A DNA stretch of 64,000 bases, from assembly GCA_951804985.1 (NCBI GenBank), contig OX638132.1, positions 90,524,696 through 90,588,695 of the forward strand, in the 5' to 3' direction. Source of the DNA: Dryomyza anilis (taxonomy: Eukaryota > Arthropoda > Insecta > Diptera > Dryomyzidae). The notes beneath the pieces were generated by a model. That model did no database searches, was not told where the DNA came from, and worked only from the letters and a program-made list of their open reading frames with translations. The position numbers and the translations under genes are program-made. This document shows, piece after piece, positions 1 through 11,597 of the stretch. Position 1 is the stretch's first letter. The number at the start of each line of letters is the position of its first letter.

Positions 1-63
1 TTTAGTTTTTTTTTATATATTTCAATATGAAAATTACTTAAAGTAAGAATAATAAAAAAAGTA

Positions 64-1045
64 AAATGCACTGAGTACTCAGTGTCATAAGCAGTTAATT
101 TCAGTATTTGAATTTCTATAGCCGCGGTAGCTCAGTGGTTAGTGCGTTGGACTGCGAGCGGAAAGGTCCCTGGTTCAAACCCGGAATGGGGCTAACAACA
201 TCTTTTCATAGAAACATTTGTCTATACCGCGCTACCTCTCGGCAGTAAATGGCAAACCTCCGAGAGTAAAAACATTGCCTATGAAAAGCTCTCACCCGCC
301 GTTCGGAGTCGGCAATAAAATGTAGGTCCCACTACTTTGAGTACAAATATAACACGCACAGTTCAAAATGGTGAGAGAGCTCGGCCTAAGTTCTTATAGG
401 GCTGTAGTGCTAAACTATTATTATATTATTTATTTGAATTTCTATTGCACATTATTATAGACTCTTCACTACAACTACGTCTTGTTTTTGTTTTGTTTTG
501 ACACTACTTTGCTTTGTGGTTGCGAGCATCATATTCATTTGATTTCCGAGCAAAGAGTCGGCGACAGTACATGTCTTGAAACTAAATGAATGTCTTGAAG
601 TGTTTTTCAAATGGATTTATGCAGATGTCTAATAGATATTGTCGTACAACATTATTTTAACTATTATTATTTTTTTTTTTTATTTTTGATAAAATAATGT
701 TTGTTGTATTTTTTATAAACACATAAATACCGACAACAACATAACTGCCATCGCACGCCGAGCTATTGATTGCAATGTTAGTCTTCTCACTCGTTACTCA
801 TTGCGCTCACTCGCTGCACTCACTGTATTTGTTTCAAGTTCAGCAACAGCAGTGTCATTTAATTTTGCTTTTCAAAACATTGAATGGTTGAAAAAAAAAT
901 ATGTCTTTACACTGCTTTACACCAATGAAACAAATACTGCAGTGAAGTATGTCGCTGCAGAGATTTCACTATACTACTGTCGACGTTCATTGCAAAATGC
1001 ACTCAATACTGAGTGTGCAGTACTGCATATTTTGCAGACGGAACT
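64..1045 (+). repeat. Dispersed repeat family 'R1' (palindromic end), split by a SINE
   Basis: The left end carries a perfect 16-bp palindrome, CACTGAGTACTCAGTG, at 69-84. The body continues after the SINE with a segment near 470-600 (CTTCACTACAACTACGTCTTG) and a right half near 780-1045 (CTCGTTACTCATTGCGCTC). Left-half copies recur at 32480-32745 (-) and 59410-59700 (+). Right-half copies recur at 33440-33790 (+) and 58525-58775 (-). It has no coding potential beyond short chance frames. Family identity is unknown; a non-autonomous DNA transposon is my inference. Confidence 0.6.
120..430 (+). mobile_element. tRNA-derived SINE, copy 1, with 15-bp target-site duplication
   Basis: The head looks like a tRNA with RNA polymerase III promoter boxes: an A-box-like TAGCTCAGTGGTTAG and a B-box-like GGTTCAAACCC. 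An unrelated body of about 230 bp follows and ends in an ATT-rich tail. The element is flanked by a perfect 15-bp direct repeat, TATTTGAATTTCTAT, at 105-119 and 431-445, as expected for LINE-machinery insertion. It sits inside repeat R1. Sister copies lie at 32069-32376 and 38395-38714. Confidence 0.85.
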
Positions 1046-2066
1046 TCAAATGTCTAATATCTAGCTCTTTCTCTCTTTGTGATTTTTTGCAGATTGACAT
1101 GATTGATATATGTACACGCAGAGAAAATCTTTGTTTGCAGCAAACTCAATATCTTTGAAACCAGCAATTAAATGACTTTAATTGGCTACTTATAACATTT
1201 ATTAACAAATTTGACAAATAAACTTGTTGTACATTTAATAATTTATGATTATATATTCTTATTAAAATAATTGTTTTAAAAATTTGGAAATTTATAAAAG
1301 TTACATATAACATAATATGTTTGCTGTACGACATATTAAACAAAAAACGCATTCATACTTAAATCAATGTACTTTTAATCATTGTATCATTTTGAACATA
1401 AGAATTTTCAACAATATATAATATTGTATTAACAATCAACTATCATAACAGTTCATTTTATTAACATAATTTCTTATTTATTTATTATTCCCTTACACAA
1501 ATTTTATTATACAAATTGTATTACTTTAAAATATGTCTACTAAAATGCACTATACACAATTTCACTAAACGTAGCATATTATTTAAAGCCTAATACGTAG
1601 GCTTTTCGCCGAGATCATGCAGTTTAAATAATAAAGTCCAAACAAGTCTAATCACTCAAGTCCAACAAACAAGTCTAAACACTTTAAAAACATTACTTGA
1701 AATGTTAGAAAAACACTTTCAATCGCTACATTTCATCAAATGGCAATTGCCCATTTTTTGTGTTATTTAATGTTGGATTTTGCCATCTATGTCTTCAATT
1801 GCAGACGCCTGTCTATCTAACACTTTAAAGTGCATTAACATCAATGTGCAGAAAAACTGGCCTAATAACTTATCCAGCACTTAATGGCCTTAGTTTGGTG
1901 TTGTGATGGAATTTTGAGGCATATCACTTTCTTTCATAAAAACTTGTTGAAATGCAGCGGTAGTTTGTAGCAAAGGAAAAAAAACTGTAGAAAAATAAAA
2001 ATTAAAGAAAATTTTAAAATTGAGAAAAAATGGTTTTTAAAATGTATCTCTTTCTTTTTCTTGCAG
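1046..2066 (+). other. AT-rich non-coding stretch, probably intron of the Osiris gene ending at 2485
   Basis: No open frame with coding character is visible. The stretch ends in a pyrimidine-rich tract and TTGCAG at 2061-2066, a good 3' splice site for the exon that follows. I see no candidate first exon or signal peptide between 1 and 2066, so the first exon probably lies left of the window. Confidence 0.5.
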
Positions 2067-2485
2067 GTCGCGGCAAAATGAAGAAATTGATGGGCATGAT
2101 GGTCATGGGCATGGCCATGAAAATGATGGGCATGATACCGATTGCCATGGGCGCTCTCTATATGCTCGCGGGCAAAGCTTTAATCATCTCAAAGATCGCG
2201 CTGCTGCTGGCGGGCATTATGGGTCTGAAGAAGTTGATGTCGGGACGAGGCGGTTCGGGACATGGCGGCGGCGGCAGCTCAGGCTGGTCATCGGGCGGCG
2301 GTGGTGGTGGAGGCGGTTGGTCTTCGGGTGGTGGTGGCGGCGGTAGCGGTGGCTGGGACAGACGTTCGTTAAATGAGGCGCAAGAGGTGGCCTATCGTGG
2401 TTATAGACAACAAAAGCAACAACAACAACAAGTGCCGTTGGTAAAAGAACAACAACAACAACAACAAAAAGTACAAAATTCATAA
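2067..2485 (+). CDS. Osiris family (DUF1676) protein, last exon, Met/Gly-rich
   Basis: This is the terminal exon of an Osiris gene, an insect-specific family of secretory or endosomal membrane-associated proteins linked to cuticle formation. The exon starts after TTGCAG and its first two bases complete a split codon, giving ...GRGKMKK. About 138 residues are encoded here. A basic start leads into a methionine-rich hydrophobic block (GMMVMGMAMKMMGM, then KALIISKIALLLAGIMGLKK), the hallmark of DUF1676. A Gly/Ser/Trp-rich linker follows, then an AQEVAY motif matching the family's C-terminal AQxLAY signature, and a Gln-rich tail. The first exon, with the expected signal peptide and Cys region, is not visible and is presumed to be left of the window, so this is partial. 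Downstream Osiris-like genes at 25937 and 44131 share the orientation and splice phase. I did not assign a specific Osi number. Confidence 0.88.
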
Positions 2486-3540
2486 TGCAGATAGATAGAC
2501 TATTAAACAAAAAGTAATCCTCTCGGATGCAGCTAAACCTAATAGGCGCATCAGAAGAATAGCGAAACTAAAAAAAAAAAAAGAAATTTAATTAAGCGCG
2601 GAAAATTGTCTTATAGATGATTTTTCTATAAACTACGAACGAACGCGTGAAACATGCAAAAGTCCACAAGAAATATGATTAAATAACTTTGTAATTAGAC
2701 TCTCTGCTGGCATCTACAACTTTTGTTTCTATCACTGGAATCACATAATGTTCATGATGAAGATATTATAATTATAATTATTTGCATAATACGTTATATA
2801 ACTATTCTATTTATTTGTAGTTTATTTTATTTTCATACCGTCTCTTATAAAACTTCTGTGCCTTTTCTCATTCTCATCTCATTTTCTGTATTTTAATTTT
2901 TCTTGGTTTCAGTCTTCATTCTATTGTTCTTTCATTAACTGAATTTTCTTCATCTGTTACTGATTATTTGAACTTCACTGAACCGATTTCGAGCACTTCA
3001 TCTATCTAGCTCTTGTTTGCTACTAAAATTCTTTTAATTTTTCACTCAAGTGCCTTCGCTCACATCCTCAGTCAATTTTCTTGCCTTTGATTTACCGTTA
3101 CATTTCATTTCCCTCAACTGCACACGAACCATACTTTAATTAACTTCTTCGTTGACTTGGCATTCGCAATTTGCTATTGGCATAGTCTACACTTTATCTC
3201 GTCCTCTAATATGCGTTTATTTATTTAATTTAAGTCGTTTTATTTAAAAATTATTTATTTTTAATTTTAAATTTAAAGCAGCTACTTTTAAATTCGAAGT
3301 AACAATAAAAAAAATAAAAAATAAAATATATCTATTAAAAAATATTAGCATAAGTACTAAATAATTTAAAATGTATTTATTATATTTTTTACGTTAGCTT
3401 AAATAAAAATCAATGTTTTTAAAAAGCAATAAACAGAAAATTATTTGTTTTTTTTTTACCAACAACATTTTCATTTTCCGCAGCAATCAACGAAAACAAT
3501 TCTGATTTATTACGTTAAAAAAATTAAATTAAGTAAATTA
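2486..3540. other. 3' flank of the Osiris gene, no gene seen
   Basis: The stretch is AT-rich with no coding frame or recognisable element. Poly(A) signal-like AATAAA occurs at 3402-3407 and 3428-3433, but none lies close to the stop codon, so the 3' UTR end is uncertain. Confidence 0.4.
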
Positions 3541-3721
3541 TATTAAATTTATGTCTTTGTTTTGAAAAATGTAAGTGTACTATATTTTGTTAGTTTTTAA
3601 TACAATTGTATTTATTTCCATTTACTTTACTACATCATGTATTGAAAATTCGTTCCCTACATATTGCACAAAATGTATTATTGTTTTGTTTTTATTTAAA
3701 TTATTAGAAATTCTTGTTTAA
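3541..3721. repeat. Relic of the TACTACAT MITE family
   Basis: It contains phrases such as TTTACTTTACTACATCATGT and AATTCGTTCCCTACATATTG that recur at 21881-22155, 23268-23526, 34080-34400, 40130-40310 and 52308-52420. It is truncated, and no intact terminal repeat is visible here. Confidence 0.45.
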
Positions 3722-3960
3722 TAATTTGATACCCATTTGTAAATATGGGTATCAAATGAATGAAAATTCTTCAGCGATTGAATGTTTGTAGTTATTTTCA
3801 GGATTCGTATACCCTGGTGACTTATATATCACTTTGAATGGTAACCACACATATGTGTAGGGTATTTATAGTCGGCTTAGACCGACTATAATTTTGATAA
3901 TCCTAACTATCATAATTACACCTACTTTAAAATTTCCCATGTGATCTAACCTTCCCAACT
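3722..3960 (-). mobile_element. DINE-1/mini-me-like Helentron, 5' fragment
   Basis: Read on the minus strand it starts with CCAGTTGGGAAGGTTAG and runs parallel to 15700-15935. Both copies contain a short inverted repeat (TAGTCGG...CCGACTA) of the kind seen in the 5' part of DINE-1 elements. The GTCY microsatellite and 3' end are missing. It abuts the truncated DD37E transposon at 3961 directly, so it probably inserted into that element. Confidence 0.6.
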
Positions 3961-5019
3961 GGTTAAGTCTTGGAGGTCTTTGGCCACTTTTTTTGTTGTC
4001 TTCAACTCCCTTTTTACTAAAGCCCAGTATCTCTCAATCGGCCTGAGTTCTGGACAGTTTGGTGGATTGGCTTCTCTATGCACCAAAATCACTAAATTTT
4101 GTTGGATCCACTCTAAGGCCGTTTTGCTGTAGTGACATGAAGCGAGGTCAGGCCAAATAAATGTGGACACTTCATGTTGGCGTAAAAATGGAAGCAATCT
4201 CTTTTGCAAACATTCCTTCACATATATTTCGCTATTAATTGTACCCGATGTCACGAATGAGCTGCTCCTTTTTCCACAACTGCAAATTGCATGCCAAACA
4301 AGGAATTTCTTTGGGAATTTTGTCATTTTTTTTGTTTTGAATTTTTCAGCGACATTTCCTCGAGAATCGGCTGTATAAAATTCCTGCCCAGTTAGCTGAG
4401 AAAAGTCCGCTAAACATAAGTTTCGTCGTCCATTATGCAGCAATCGAGTTTTTTAAAAAAATCTTGGTTCAGCTTTTTAGCTCGTTGTTTTGCGGTTTCA
4501 TACTTGACGGCATTTTTATCCGGAACTTTTTGGACCTTGTACGTCTTCAGCCCAGCTTCTTTCTTAGTCCTGCGCACGAAAGATTCTGAGCAATCCGCCT
4601 TTCTCGCCAATTTCCTTCCGGGTATGCTTGGATCTTTCTTTAAAATATTCACAACCTTCTTCGACTTTTCACGATCATGTGGGCCTTTTTTTTACCAGAA
4701 CCTTTCTTACGATCAATACTCAGGTCTTCCTTAATGCGGTTGCTAACGCGAGAAATGGTCTTAGGGTTAGCCCCTACCTCCTTGGCAAATTTTTAAAAGA
4801 CCAACTAGGTTGTTTTTGAAAAATTTTAATTATATTATCTCGCACTTCCACTTCGTTTGCCATTTTCACGTTAAATAAATTTTGTATTGACTATAACTGA
4901 CACACATTATTTTCTGCCATTTAATTCAGAGCTACTATGATCAAATTTTTTTAATTTGAATCTTGCAATAGCACATTATGGGAAGATATGTAACGGACAA
5001 TTTTATTCGACGCAGTCCT
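3961..5019 (-). pseudogene. Truncated Tc1/IS630-type (DD37E-like) transposon with broken transposase
   Basis: The terminal inverted repeat lies at the right edge (TTTTATTCGACGCAGTCCT, ending 5019) with a TA at 5020-5021. The transposase is read leftward from the ATG at 4861-4863. It has an N-terminal helix-turn-helix region (MANEVEVRENIIKIF), then a catalytic DDE/D domain with Asp in MDDETYV, Asp in WPDLASCHYS and Glu in ELRPIERYW. There are 37 residues between the second Asp and the Glu, which fits the DD37E group known from mosquitoes. Frameshifts split the frame near 4650-4690 and again near 4430. The transposase C-terminus and second terminal repeat are absent because a Helentron fragment begins at 3960. 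It is inactive. Confidence 0.85.
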
Positions 5020-5021
5020 TA

Positions 5022-5940
5022 TGTATTTTAATTTAGTTAAGTATTCTGTTCTTTAGAAATTTTATTTGTCAAAATTTCTAAAATTATTTTTTTTTTTCAA
5101 TCGCGTTAGTTTCTTTACAAATGAAAGTTTAATTTTTTATAAAAATAAAAAAAACTGTGTTTGATTAAAGCGACCCATCTGACCGAAATTAGTTAATGAG
5201 AGACGACTACATAGTGATGCCAACTAATTGAGTTTCCGCTTAAACTTTTTGGTTTTGTAAATTAATACGCGAAAATAACAATAAAGTAAAATATATATAA
5301 TTTATAGTAATATTAAAAGCATATGTAGTAATTTCTCTACATATTCAAGGAGGTATAAATAAAGACATAAAGACATTTTTTAACACAAATGTATTGATAT
5401 TTTGTATGGAAAATCTTTCAAATTATATAGTTATTTTCCATGCAAAACAACTACATCAATTAAGTAAAAACAAATAGATAAAAATTTACAGAGTAACTTT
5501 AAATGCCAAAAATGCTATCGAAAAATACTTTAATTGTTACTAATTAACACAGGAATTGCTTTTAAACAATACAAAAGCTAGGAATACAATTAATTTGATA
5601 TTTTTATATTTTATATTTTAATTGATTATTGTAAAAAATACTTCAATTAATAAATATCAACAATATTTGAACGAAGATGTTGCTCTGTCGATTTGCTACA
5701 TGTGACCAAAGTAAGAAAAACCTCAAAAATACCCATGCAGGTTTTGCGTCGTTCTAATCATCAAAATTGCTGTCACTTGTAAGATATAACTACAATTTGA
5801 ATACAAACGCTGGCTAATACCTGAATACAGCCAAAAACAAAAATTTATGAAAATTTGGACAGAGGTGGCGGTACGATACCGCGTTTAGAATGAAAACAAC
5901 AATTTTGCCTTCTTTTCTATGAGTGAGGCGCGTCTTCTCA
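5022..5940. other. Intergenic, AT-rich, with a TACTACAT-family relic
   Basis: There is no gene. About 5320-5480 resembles the TACTACAT MITE family (ATGTAGTAATTTCTCTACAT, AACAACTACATCAATTAAG). The rest shows nothing recognisable. Confidence 0.4.
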
Positions 5941-6105
5941 ATGAATGCTCATTTTGTATTTAATTTTTAATAAATCGACTCGGAAAGTGATGTCGATCAA
6001 GAGAATATATACTTTTTCATACCGGCTACGCCTGCTTAGGGGCGCTAAATTATCCACACATATATAGTTTAACATGTAACCTGTGGGTATTGGGTATACA
6101 AACAG
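5941..6105 (+). mobile_element. DINE-1/mini-me-like Helentron, 3' fragment
   Basis: It contains the AAATCGACTCGG..GATGTCGATCAAGA block followed by TATATACTTTTTCATACCGG and a GGGGCG segment. This is the same order as the 3' ends at 16300-16435 and 21235-21360. The 5' part and microsatellite are lost. Confidence 0.6.
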
Positions 6106-6235
6106 AAAATGGAATTTTTTAGATTACACTCAATTGTAATGCTTTCACATAATTTTTTCTGTTCTCAAAATGTATCCTTAGATTTCTCTTTTTTTTGCGT
6201 CCTTTTATAATAATGTACAGGCTAATTTTGTAATA

Positions 6236-7976
6236 TTACACACAACAAAAATTATTTACCAACAACCAGTATTCAGCATATTCATTAAACTAAATCGTAA
6301 TTTTTTAATGGTTTTCATTTTCAATATTTTTTTACAATAAATTGGTAACAAATATTTATCTCCATTTACACATTTATATATTTATAATTCTTATATGATT
6401 TATAATATTTAATTGATAATTACGCAAAGACTTCTTTCATTATATTAATGAACAAGTGTACATTATATTGATGAATATTGTTCATCAAACCATATTAATT
6501 GAAAAAATCATAAATCTTATAAGAATTATAAATACATATAAGGACTGCGTCTAATAAATTTGTCCGTTACATATCTTCCCATAATGTGCTATTGCAAGAT
6601 TCAAATTAAAAAAATTTGATCATAGTAGCTCTGAATTAAATGGCAGAAAATAATTTGTGTCAGTTATAGTCAATACAAAATTTATTTATTTATCGCGAAA
6701 ATGGCAAACGAAGTGGAAGTGCGAGAAAATATAATTAAAATTTTTCAAAAACAAACTAGTTGGTCTTTTAAAAAATTTGCCAAGGAGGTAGGTGCTAACC
6801 CTAAGACAATTTCTCGCGTTATCAACCGCTTTAAGGAAGACCTGAGTATTGATCGGAGGAAAGGTTCTGGTGAAAAAAAGGCCCACATGATCGTGAAAAG
6901 TCGAAGAAGGTTGTGAATATTTTAAAGAAAGATCCAAGCAAATCCGGAAGGAAATTGGCGAGAAGGGCGAATTGCTCAGAATCTTTCGTGCGCAGGACTA
7001 AGAAAGAAGCTGGGCTGAAGACGTACTAGGTCCAAAAAGTTCCGGATAGAAATGCCGTCAAGAATGAAACCGCAAAACAACGAGCTAAAAAGCTGAACCA
7101 AGATTTTTTTTTAAATTCGATTGCTGCATAATGGACGACGAAACTTATGTTTTAGCGGACTTTTCTCAGCTACCTGGGCAGGAATTTTATACAGCCGATT
7201 CTCGAGGAAATGTCACTGAAAAATTCAAATAAAAAAAATGTCAAAATTCCCAAAGAAATTCCTTATTTGGCAGGCAATTTGCAGTTGCGGAACAAGGAGC
7301 AGCTCATTCGTGACATCGGGTACAATTAATAGCGAAATATATGTGAAGGAATGCTTGCAAAAGGGATTGCTTCCATTTTTACGCCAACATGAGTGTCCAC
7401 ATTTTTTTTGCCAGACCTCGCTTCATGTCACTGCAGCAAAACGGCCTTAGAGTGGATCCAACAAAATGCAGTGATTTTGATGCCTAGAGAAGCCAATCCA
7501 CCAAACTGTCCAGAACTCAGGCCGAGTGAGGCTTTAGTAAAAAGGGAGTTGAAGACAACAAAAAAAGTGGCCAAAGACCTTCAAGACTTTAAAAGAAAGT
7601 GGTCTTCAACAGCTTGAGGGTGTCGGACACTACCATTACAACATTAATGGAAGGGGTTCCGGAAAAATTAAAACTTTTTATTAAAAAATATTAATTTCTG
7701 GTTTTTTATATTTTTTTTTTAATCTAAAAATAATTTGCAAAATAAAATATTTTATTCTATAAAAATTTGATTACTAGATTTCTAGATTTTTTCATTTTTG
7801 TAGCGGACAATTTTATTCGACGCAGTCCTTATATGGAAATGAAGAAAAAATTCTGTTCAAAATTAGATTTTATAAAAAATATTGAAAAATTAAAAAAAAA
7901 AACGATTTTACTTCAATAAATGATATCATTAATATTATGAATACTGGTTGTTGGTGAAATTTTTTAGTGTGCGTAC
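6236..7976. mobile_element. MITE interrupted by a DD37E transposon (nested insertion)
   Basis: Left arm: ACACAACAAAAATTATTTAC followed by CAACAACCAGTATTCA (6238-6280). Right arm: ATGAATACTGGTTGTTGG then TGAAATTTTTTAGTGTGCG (7936-7973), which is the inverted complement. Between the arms lie an AT-rich interior and a complete TA-flanked DD37E element at 6541-7829. The MITE is therefore older than the DD37E insertion. The right end of the 8671-11115 element uses a similar GGTAGTTGGTGAAAAAATTC sequence. Confidence 0.65.
6541..7829 (+). mobile_element. Full-length Tc1/IS630-type (DD37E-like) transposon, defective
   Basis: Both terminal inverted repeats are present (AGGACTGCGTCTAATAAA at the left; TTTTATTCGACGCAGTCCT at the right). 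The element is flanked by TA at 6539-6540 and 7830-7831, the Tc1/mariner target duplication. At about 1.29 kb it has a typical length. The transposase starts at the ATG 6701 (MANEVEVRENIIKIFQKQ) and has helix-turn-helix and DDE domains, with MDDETYVLADFS near 7130. It is dead: there is a frameshift near 6880 in an A-run, an in-frame TAG near 7028, indels near 7110 and 7215, and the RPIERYW motif is disrupted near 7525. It belongs to the same family as 3961-5019 and 14960-15568. Confidence 0.9.
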
Positions 7977-8670
7977 AAACTGCATCATCTCGCCTTTTTA
8001 AATGCATTTTTAATTAAATGCATCTTAACTATTTTTTTTTTCGATTTTAGTTCCTCTATAGAATTCTCTCAAACCATTGTACCACAATGTTGTGAGTAAT
8101 ACTTATTGGATATTTAATAACCTTTGATTCGATATAACACATGATCATATGAGTTATTTAGAACTCGAGATATTTACAAATATATGTGACCACCTTTTTG
8201 AAAGCTCGTTACAAAAGTTATTGCCCGATATCTCGTAAAACTATTATAATTCGAATTCTGCGGGTCATTTCCAATAATACAAAAATAATGACATTTACTG
8301 CGCAAACTTAGTTTTCTCATTTTGTTGTGCAGTGTTTTTAGGATTTGAAATGTAAAGATTTTAAAGTAGAAGGCGATTTTATTGTTTTTGTTTCTTCGTA
8401 TGTGTAGAACTTTATTTGATTAAAGCGATAGTAAATAAAAATGTTTATTAGTGTCTTATCTCTAATTTTATATTTCATAGTATAACGATGCTTAGAGTAT
8501 TATGATTTGAGAATCATAACAAATGATCAAAAAAACTGTCTCTACCAATGCAGGAATTTGCCCTCTTATCGTAGACATGAACCATGGCCCATTTCTGTAT
8601 AATTTCTTTAAAGGTTACTCTGAATGGTTTTCCTGAAATGACTTTGTTCTCGACGTCATTCTCGACTGTA
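7977..8670. other. Intergenic, nothing recognised
   Basis: AT-rich. A stretch near 8040-8170 weakly resembles 17945-18060 and 49690-49720 (TATAGAATTCTCT, TATTGGATAT), suggesting another degraded repeat. Confidence 0.3.
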
Positions 8671-8937
8671 TGTACACAGAAAAAAACATATACATCATAT
8701 AGAGGAATTCTGTTCCTCAAATCATAATTCATTGTACTGAAGAACTATTCATAATATTAATGACTAACGACATCAATGTTATGAATGCGATCATTAATAT
8801 GATGAACGCTTGGTAACTGTCGAAAAAGTGTTCTTCAATATGATGTACTGTATCCCAGCAGATTTTATCGCAAGTTGTTCCGAAAAGAACAACTTCTGGA
8901 ACTACATTTATTTGGAATGCAAATATAAAAAGTACTT

Positions 8938-9570
8938 CCACGTTCGCTTCTAGTGAAATCATTTTAGGAATCACTTTATATTCGAGAGTTATAAAGAGTA
9001 CACAAATTTAAATTTATCTGTTGAATATGGATATATGAGAGAGAATTTAACCAAGATCTGTATCTCCATCCAATTCTATAGCCAGCTGCTCTAGAATAAC
9101 TTCTCTATTGGTACTGACGGCACAGCAAGGAGAACAGCTTCACATTTGGTTCCGATGAAAAGTCGTTCCACGTTCGCTTCTAGCGGAACGTATACGAGAA
9201 GCGAATACAGTTTTTGAGCATCTAATGAGAGCGTAGAAGTAAACGGAGATATGTTTCTTAATCCAATTCTACAACAACTGATTCTAGAATAGCTTCCCTC
9301 TTGGTACTGACGGCACAACAACGAGAACAACTTCCCATTGGGTTCCGATAAAATGTCATTCTACGTTCGCTTCTAGCGGAACGTATACGAGAAGCGAATA
9401 CAGTTTTTGAGCATCTAATGAAAACGTAGAAGCAAACGGAGATATGTTTCTTTATCCAATTCTACAACAACTGATTCTAGAATAACTTCCCTCTTGGTAC
9501 TAACGGAACACCAACGAGAACAACTTCACATTGGGTTCCGATAAAAAGTCGTATCACGTTCGCTTCTTTT
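8938..9570. repeat. ~193-bp tandem repeat, about 3 copies
   Basis: The landmark CACGTTCGCTTCT (one copy TACGTTCGCTTCT) begins near 8940, 9169, 9362 and 9555, so the period is about 193 bp with a longer first interval. Units share CGTATACGAGAAGCGAATAC and GGAGATATGTTTCTT. They contain short frames in several registers but no conserved coding reading. Confidence 0.75.
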
Positions 9571-9980
9571 AGAATGTAATTGAGAATATACAAAAACGTA
9601 TCAAACCTCTTTGAAATATTTTATTTAAAAAAAATAAAGTTAGTTGCGTATTCTAAATCAACAATTCAATTAAAAACATGTGTGTCATAGGTTATAAAAC
9701 ATATTTAGTAAGTACTTTTTTATTTAAATTAAAAATATAATTTAACATGTTGATACTACAGGTAGTGTCTATGGCTCAGATGGTTGGTGCGCAGGAAGTC
9801 CATATAATAGCTGGAGAATATCAACCTCAAAAATATAATAAGTTCTGGAGCAAAAATGTCCATGAAAATATTTAATTTGTTAATAAACCTTAAAGTTTAA
9901 ACATTTCTGATTATATTAGTTTTATAAAAATTAAATGAACAATGAAAATCATTTATTGTATTTATTCTATGGAAACAGTA

Positions 9981-10172
9981 TTTGGAAGGTGTTCCAAAGG
10001 TCATTCCATGGGAACCATTTTACAAAGTAGTTCCAAAAGTCATTCCATGGGAACCATTTTAAGAAGTAGTTTCAAAAGTCATTCCATGAGAACCATTTTA
10101 AGAAGTAATTCCAAAAGTCATTCCATGGAAACCATTTTAAGAAGTAGTTCCAAAAGTCATTCCATCGAACGT
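9981..10172. repeat. 39-bp tandem repeat, about 4.7 copies
   Basis: The unit contains GTCATTCCATGGGAACC and ATTTTAAGAAGTAGTTCC. As the period is divisible by three it leaves a 98-codon open frame (9942-10238) with a repeated KSHSMGTIL peptide, which I regard as a by-product. Confidence 0.75.
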
Positions 10173-11115
10173 TATTCCATAACTACGTCTTTTGGAACTG
10201 GGAGAGAAGTTGTTCAACCAGTAAAGAAAGAAATTTAAAAATAGTACTTAAAATGGTTCCACAACACATTGCAGTAGAAGCGAATGGAGATGTACTTCTC
10301 CGTTCGCTTCTCTTAGAAGCTGACGGAAAAGTACTTGCTCGTGTAGACATCGCCTGAGAAAATAACGACTTCTGGAACCATTTTTGGAGCGACTCCCTTA
10401 ATACATTATAAATTGCCAAAGTGGTTGCAAAGTGCTTCTAAAATCTACGTTTGATCATATTAATGAACCAAAATATAAAATATAATAATATGTTCATCAT
10501 ATTGAAAAACGCTGTTCATTAAACCAAATTCTATAAACATATTTTTTTTTTCGTTCATTTTTTGCCGTACTTCTTAGTTCTCAAGAAGTTTTTGTGTGTA
10601 ATTTCTTATATAATGCTTGCTCGACATGCATAAATTAGTAAAATGTTTTATAATATATTTATTATAATTACAACTTTTTATGAATAAAAACTTATATTTA
10701 TAAAAAATATATTTTTGAAAAAAAAAATGTTTTTGTTTCGAACAATTTTTTTTTTTTTTGAAATTTTTTTTTTCGAACAAATTGTTGATGGTTTTTTTGC
10801 CAATTTTTTTTTCGGACATTTTTTATTCTGATATATTTTTTCTGTTATTTTTTAAATAAACTTTTTACAACACTTTTTATTAGAATTATTTTATAAAATA
10901 TTTTTTTTTTTTGCAAAAAAATATTATGTACAAATTCATCAATATCACAATTCAAATTCATTGTATTGAATATTTTGTTCATATATATAATGTGCATTCA
11001 TTAATATGTCAGTTAATGAACGTAGGTATCAATATGATGAATCTGGTAGTTGGTGAAAAAATTCATAATATTTATGAATAAATTCATCATATTGAAGAAT
11101 TTGTTTCTGTGTAGT

Positions 11116-11597
11116 GTTTATGCAACAGTGGCAAAGTGCGAATACTACGATATCACGAATTTGTGATGCATTCGAGTGATTTCTTGAACGAGTTACAGAA
11201 AATTTTCACTGTTCATCTTGTTTATGTAACTGATAGAGTTATGACAAGGAAAAAATCAATAATATTAATATGTCCAAAATGGCCCTAGAATAAGTTCTAT
11301 GACGCTAAAGCAATTTTTATTTTTTCCACGCATCTTCACAAAATGCTATGATTTTTTCGAGGTACATAATTCAAAATTAAATATATAAGTGCGATAGTAA
11401 TCTCTTGACAGTCGACTATCACCAAATATATTTTGGTTCTACGAAATTTTGATCTATAATTTATTAATTCACCAAATATTAAGAGACTTTATTTGTATTA
11501 CGTACGTCGTTCAGTCAAGTTGCTTCAGCGGCATTTAGTCTGTGTTATCATTAAAGTGTAATTAATTAAAAATCTACAAAATAGAATACAAAATATT
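11116..11597 (+). promoter_or_regulatory. Probable upstream region and 5' UTR of the serine protease gene
   Basis: This is non-repetitive sequence before the protease start. An arthropod-type initiator TCAGT lies at 11511-11515, 83 bp upstream of the ATG. No convincing TATA box sits 30 bp before it. Transcription start assignment is a guess from the motif only. Confidence 0.3.

Larger units (their letters stand above)
8671..11115. mobile_element. Large non-autonomous element with internal tandem repeats
   Basis: The left end has GTACACAGAAAAAAACATAT and the right end TTTGTTTCTGTGTAG, an inverted match. Both arms carry repeated TTCATAATATT/ATCAATATGATGAA phrases pointing toward each other. 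The interior is two blocks of tandem repeats (about 193 bp at 8938-9570 and 39 bp at 9981-10170) rich in CGTTCGCTTCT, plus an AT-rich right part. I found no transposase frame. It might be two merged elements; the end-to-end reading is inference. Confidence 0.5.

Noticed and set aside
120..200. Functional tRNA gene
   Set aside because: A- and B-box-like sequences are present but the acceptor stem does not close, and the same body follows in several copies with target duplications, which marks a SINE.
2217..2510. 97-codon minus-strand frame
   Set aside because: Antisense of the Gly-rich and Gln-rich Osiris exon; composition is fully explained by the sense strand.
9755..9800. tRNA or SINE head near ATGGCTCAGATGGTTGGTGCG
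   Set aside because: Only an A-box-like word; no B-box or SINE body follows.
9942..10238. 98-codon frame with KSHSMGTIL repeats
   Set aside because: The 39-bp tandem repeat (multiple of three) keeps it open; no signal peptide, domain or splice support.
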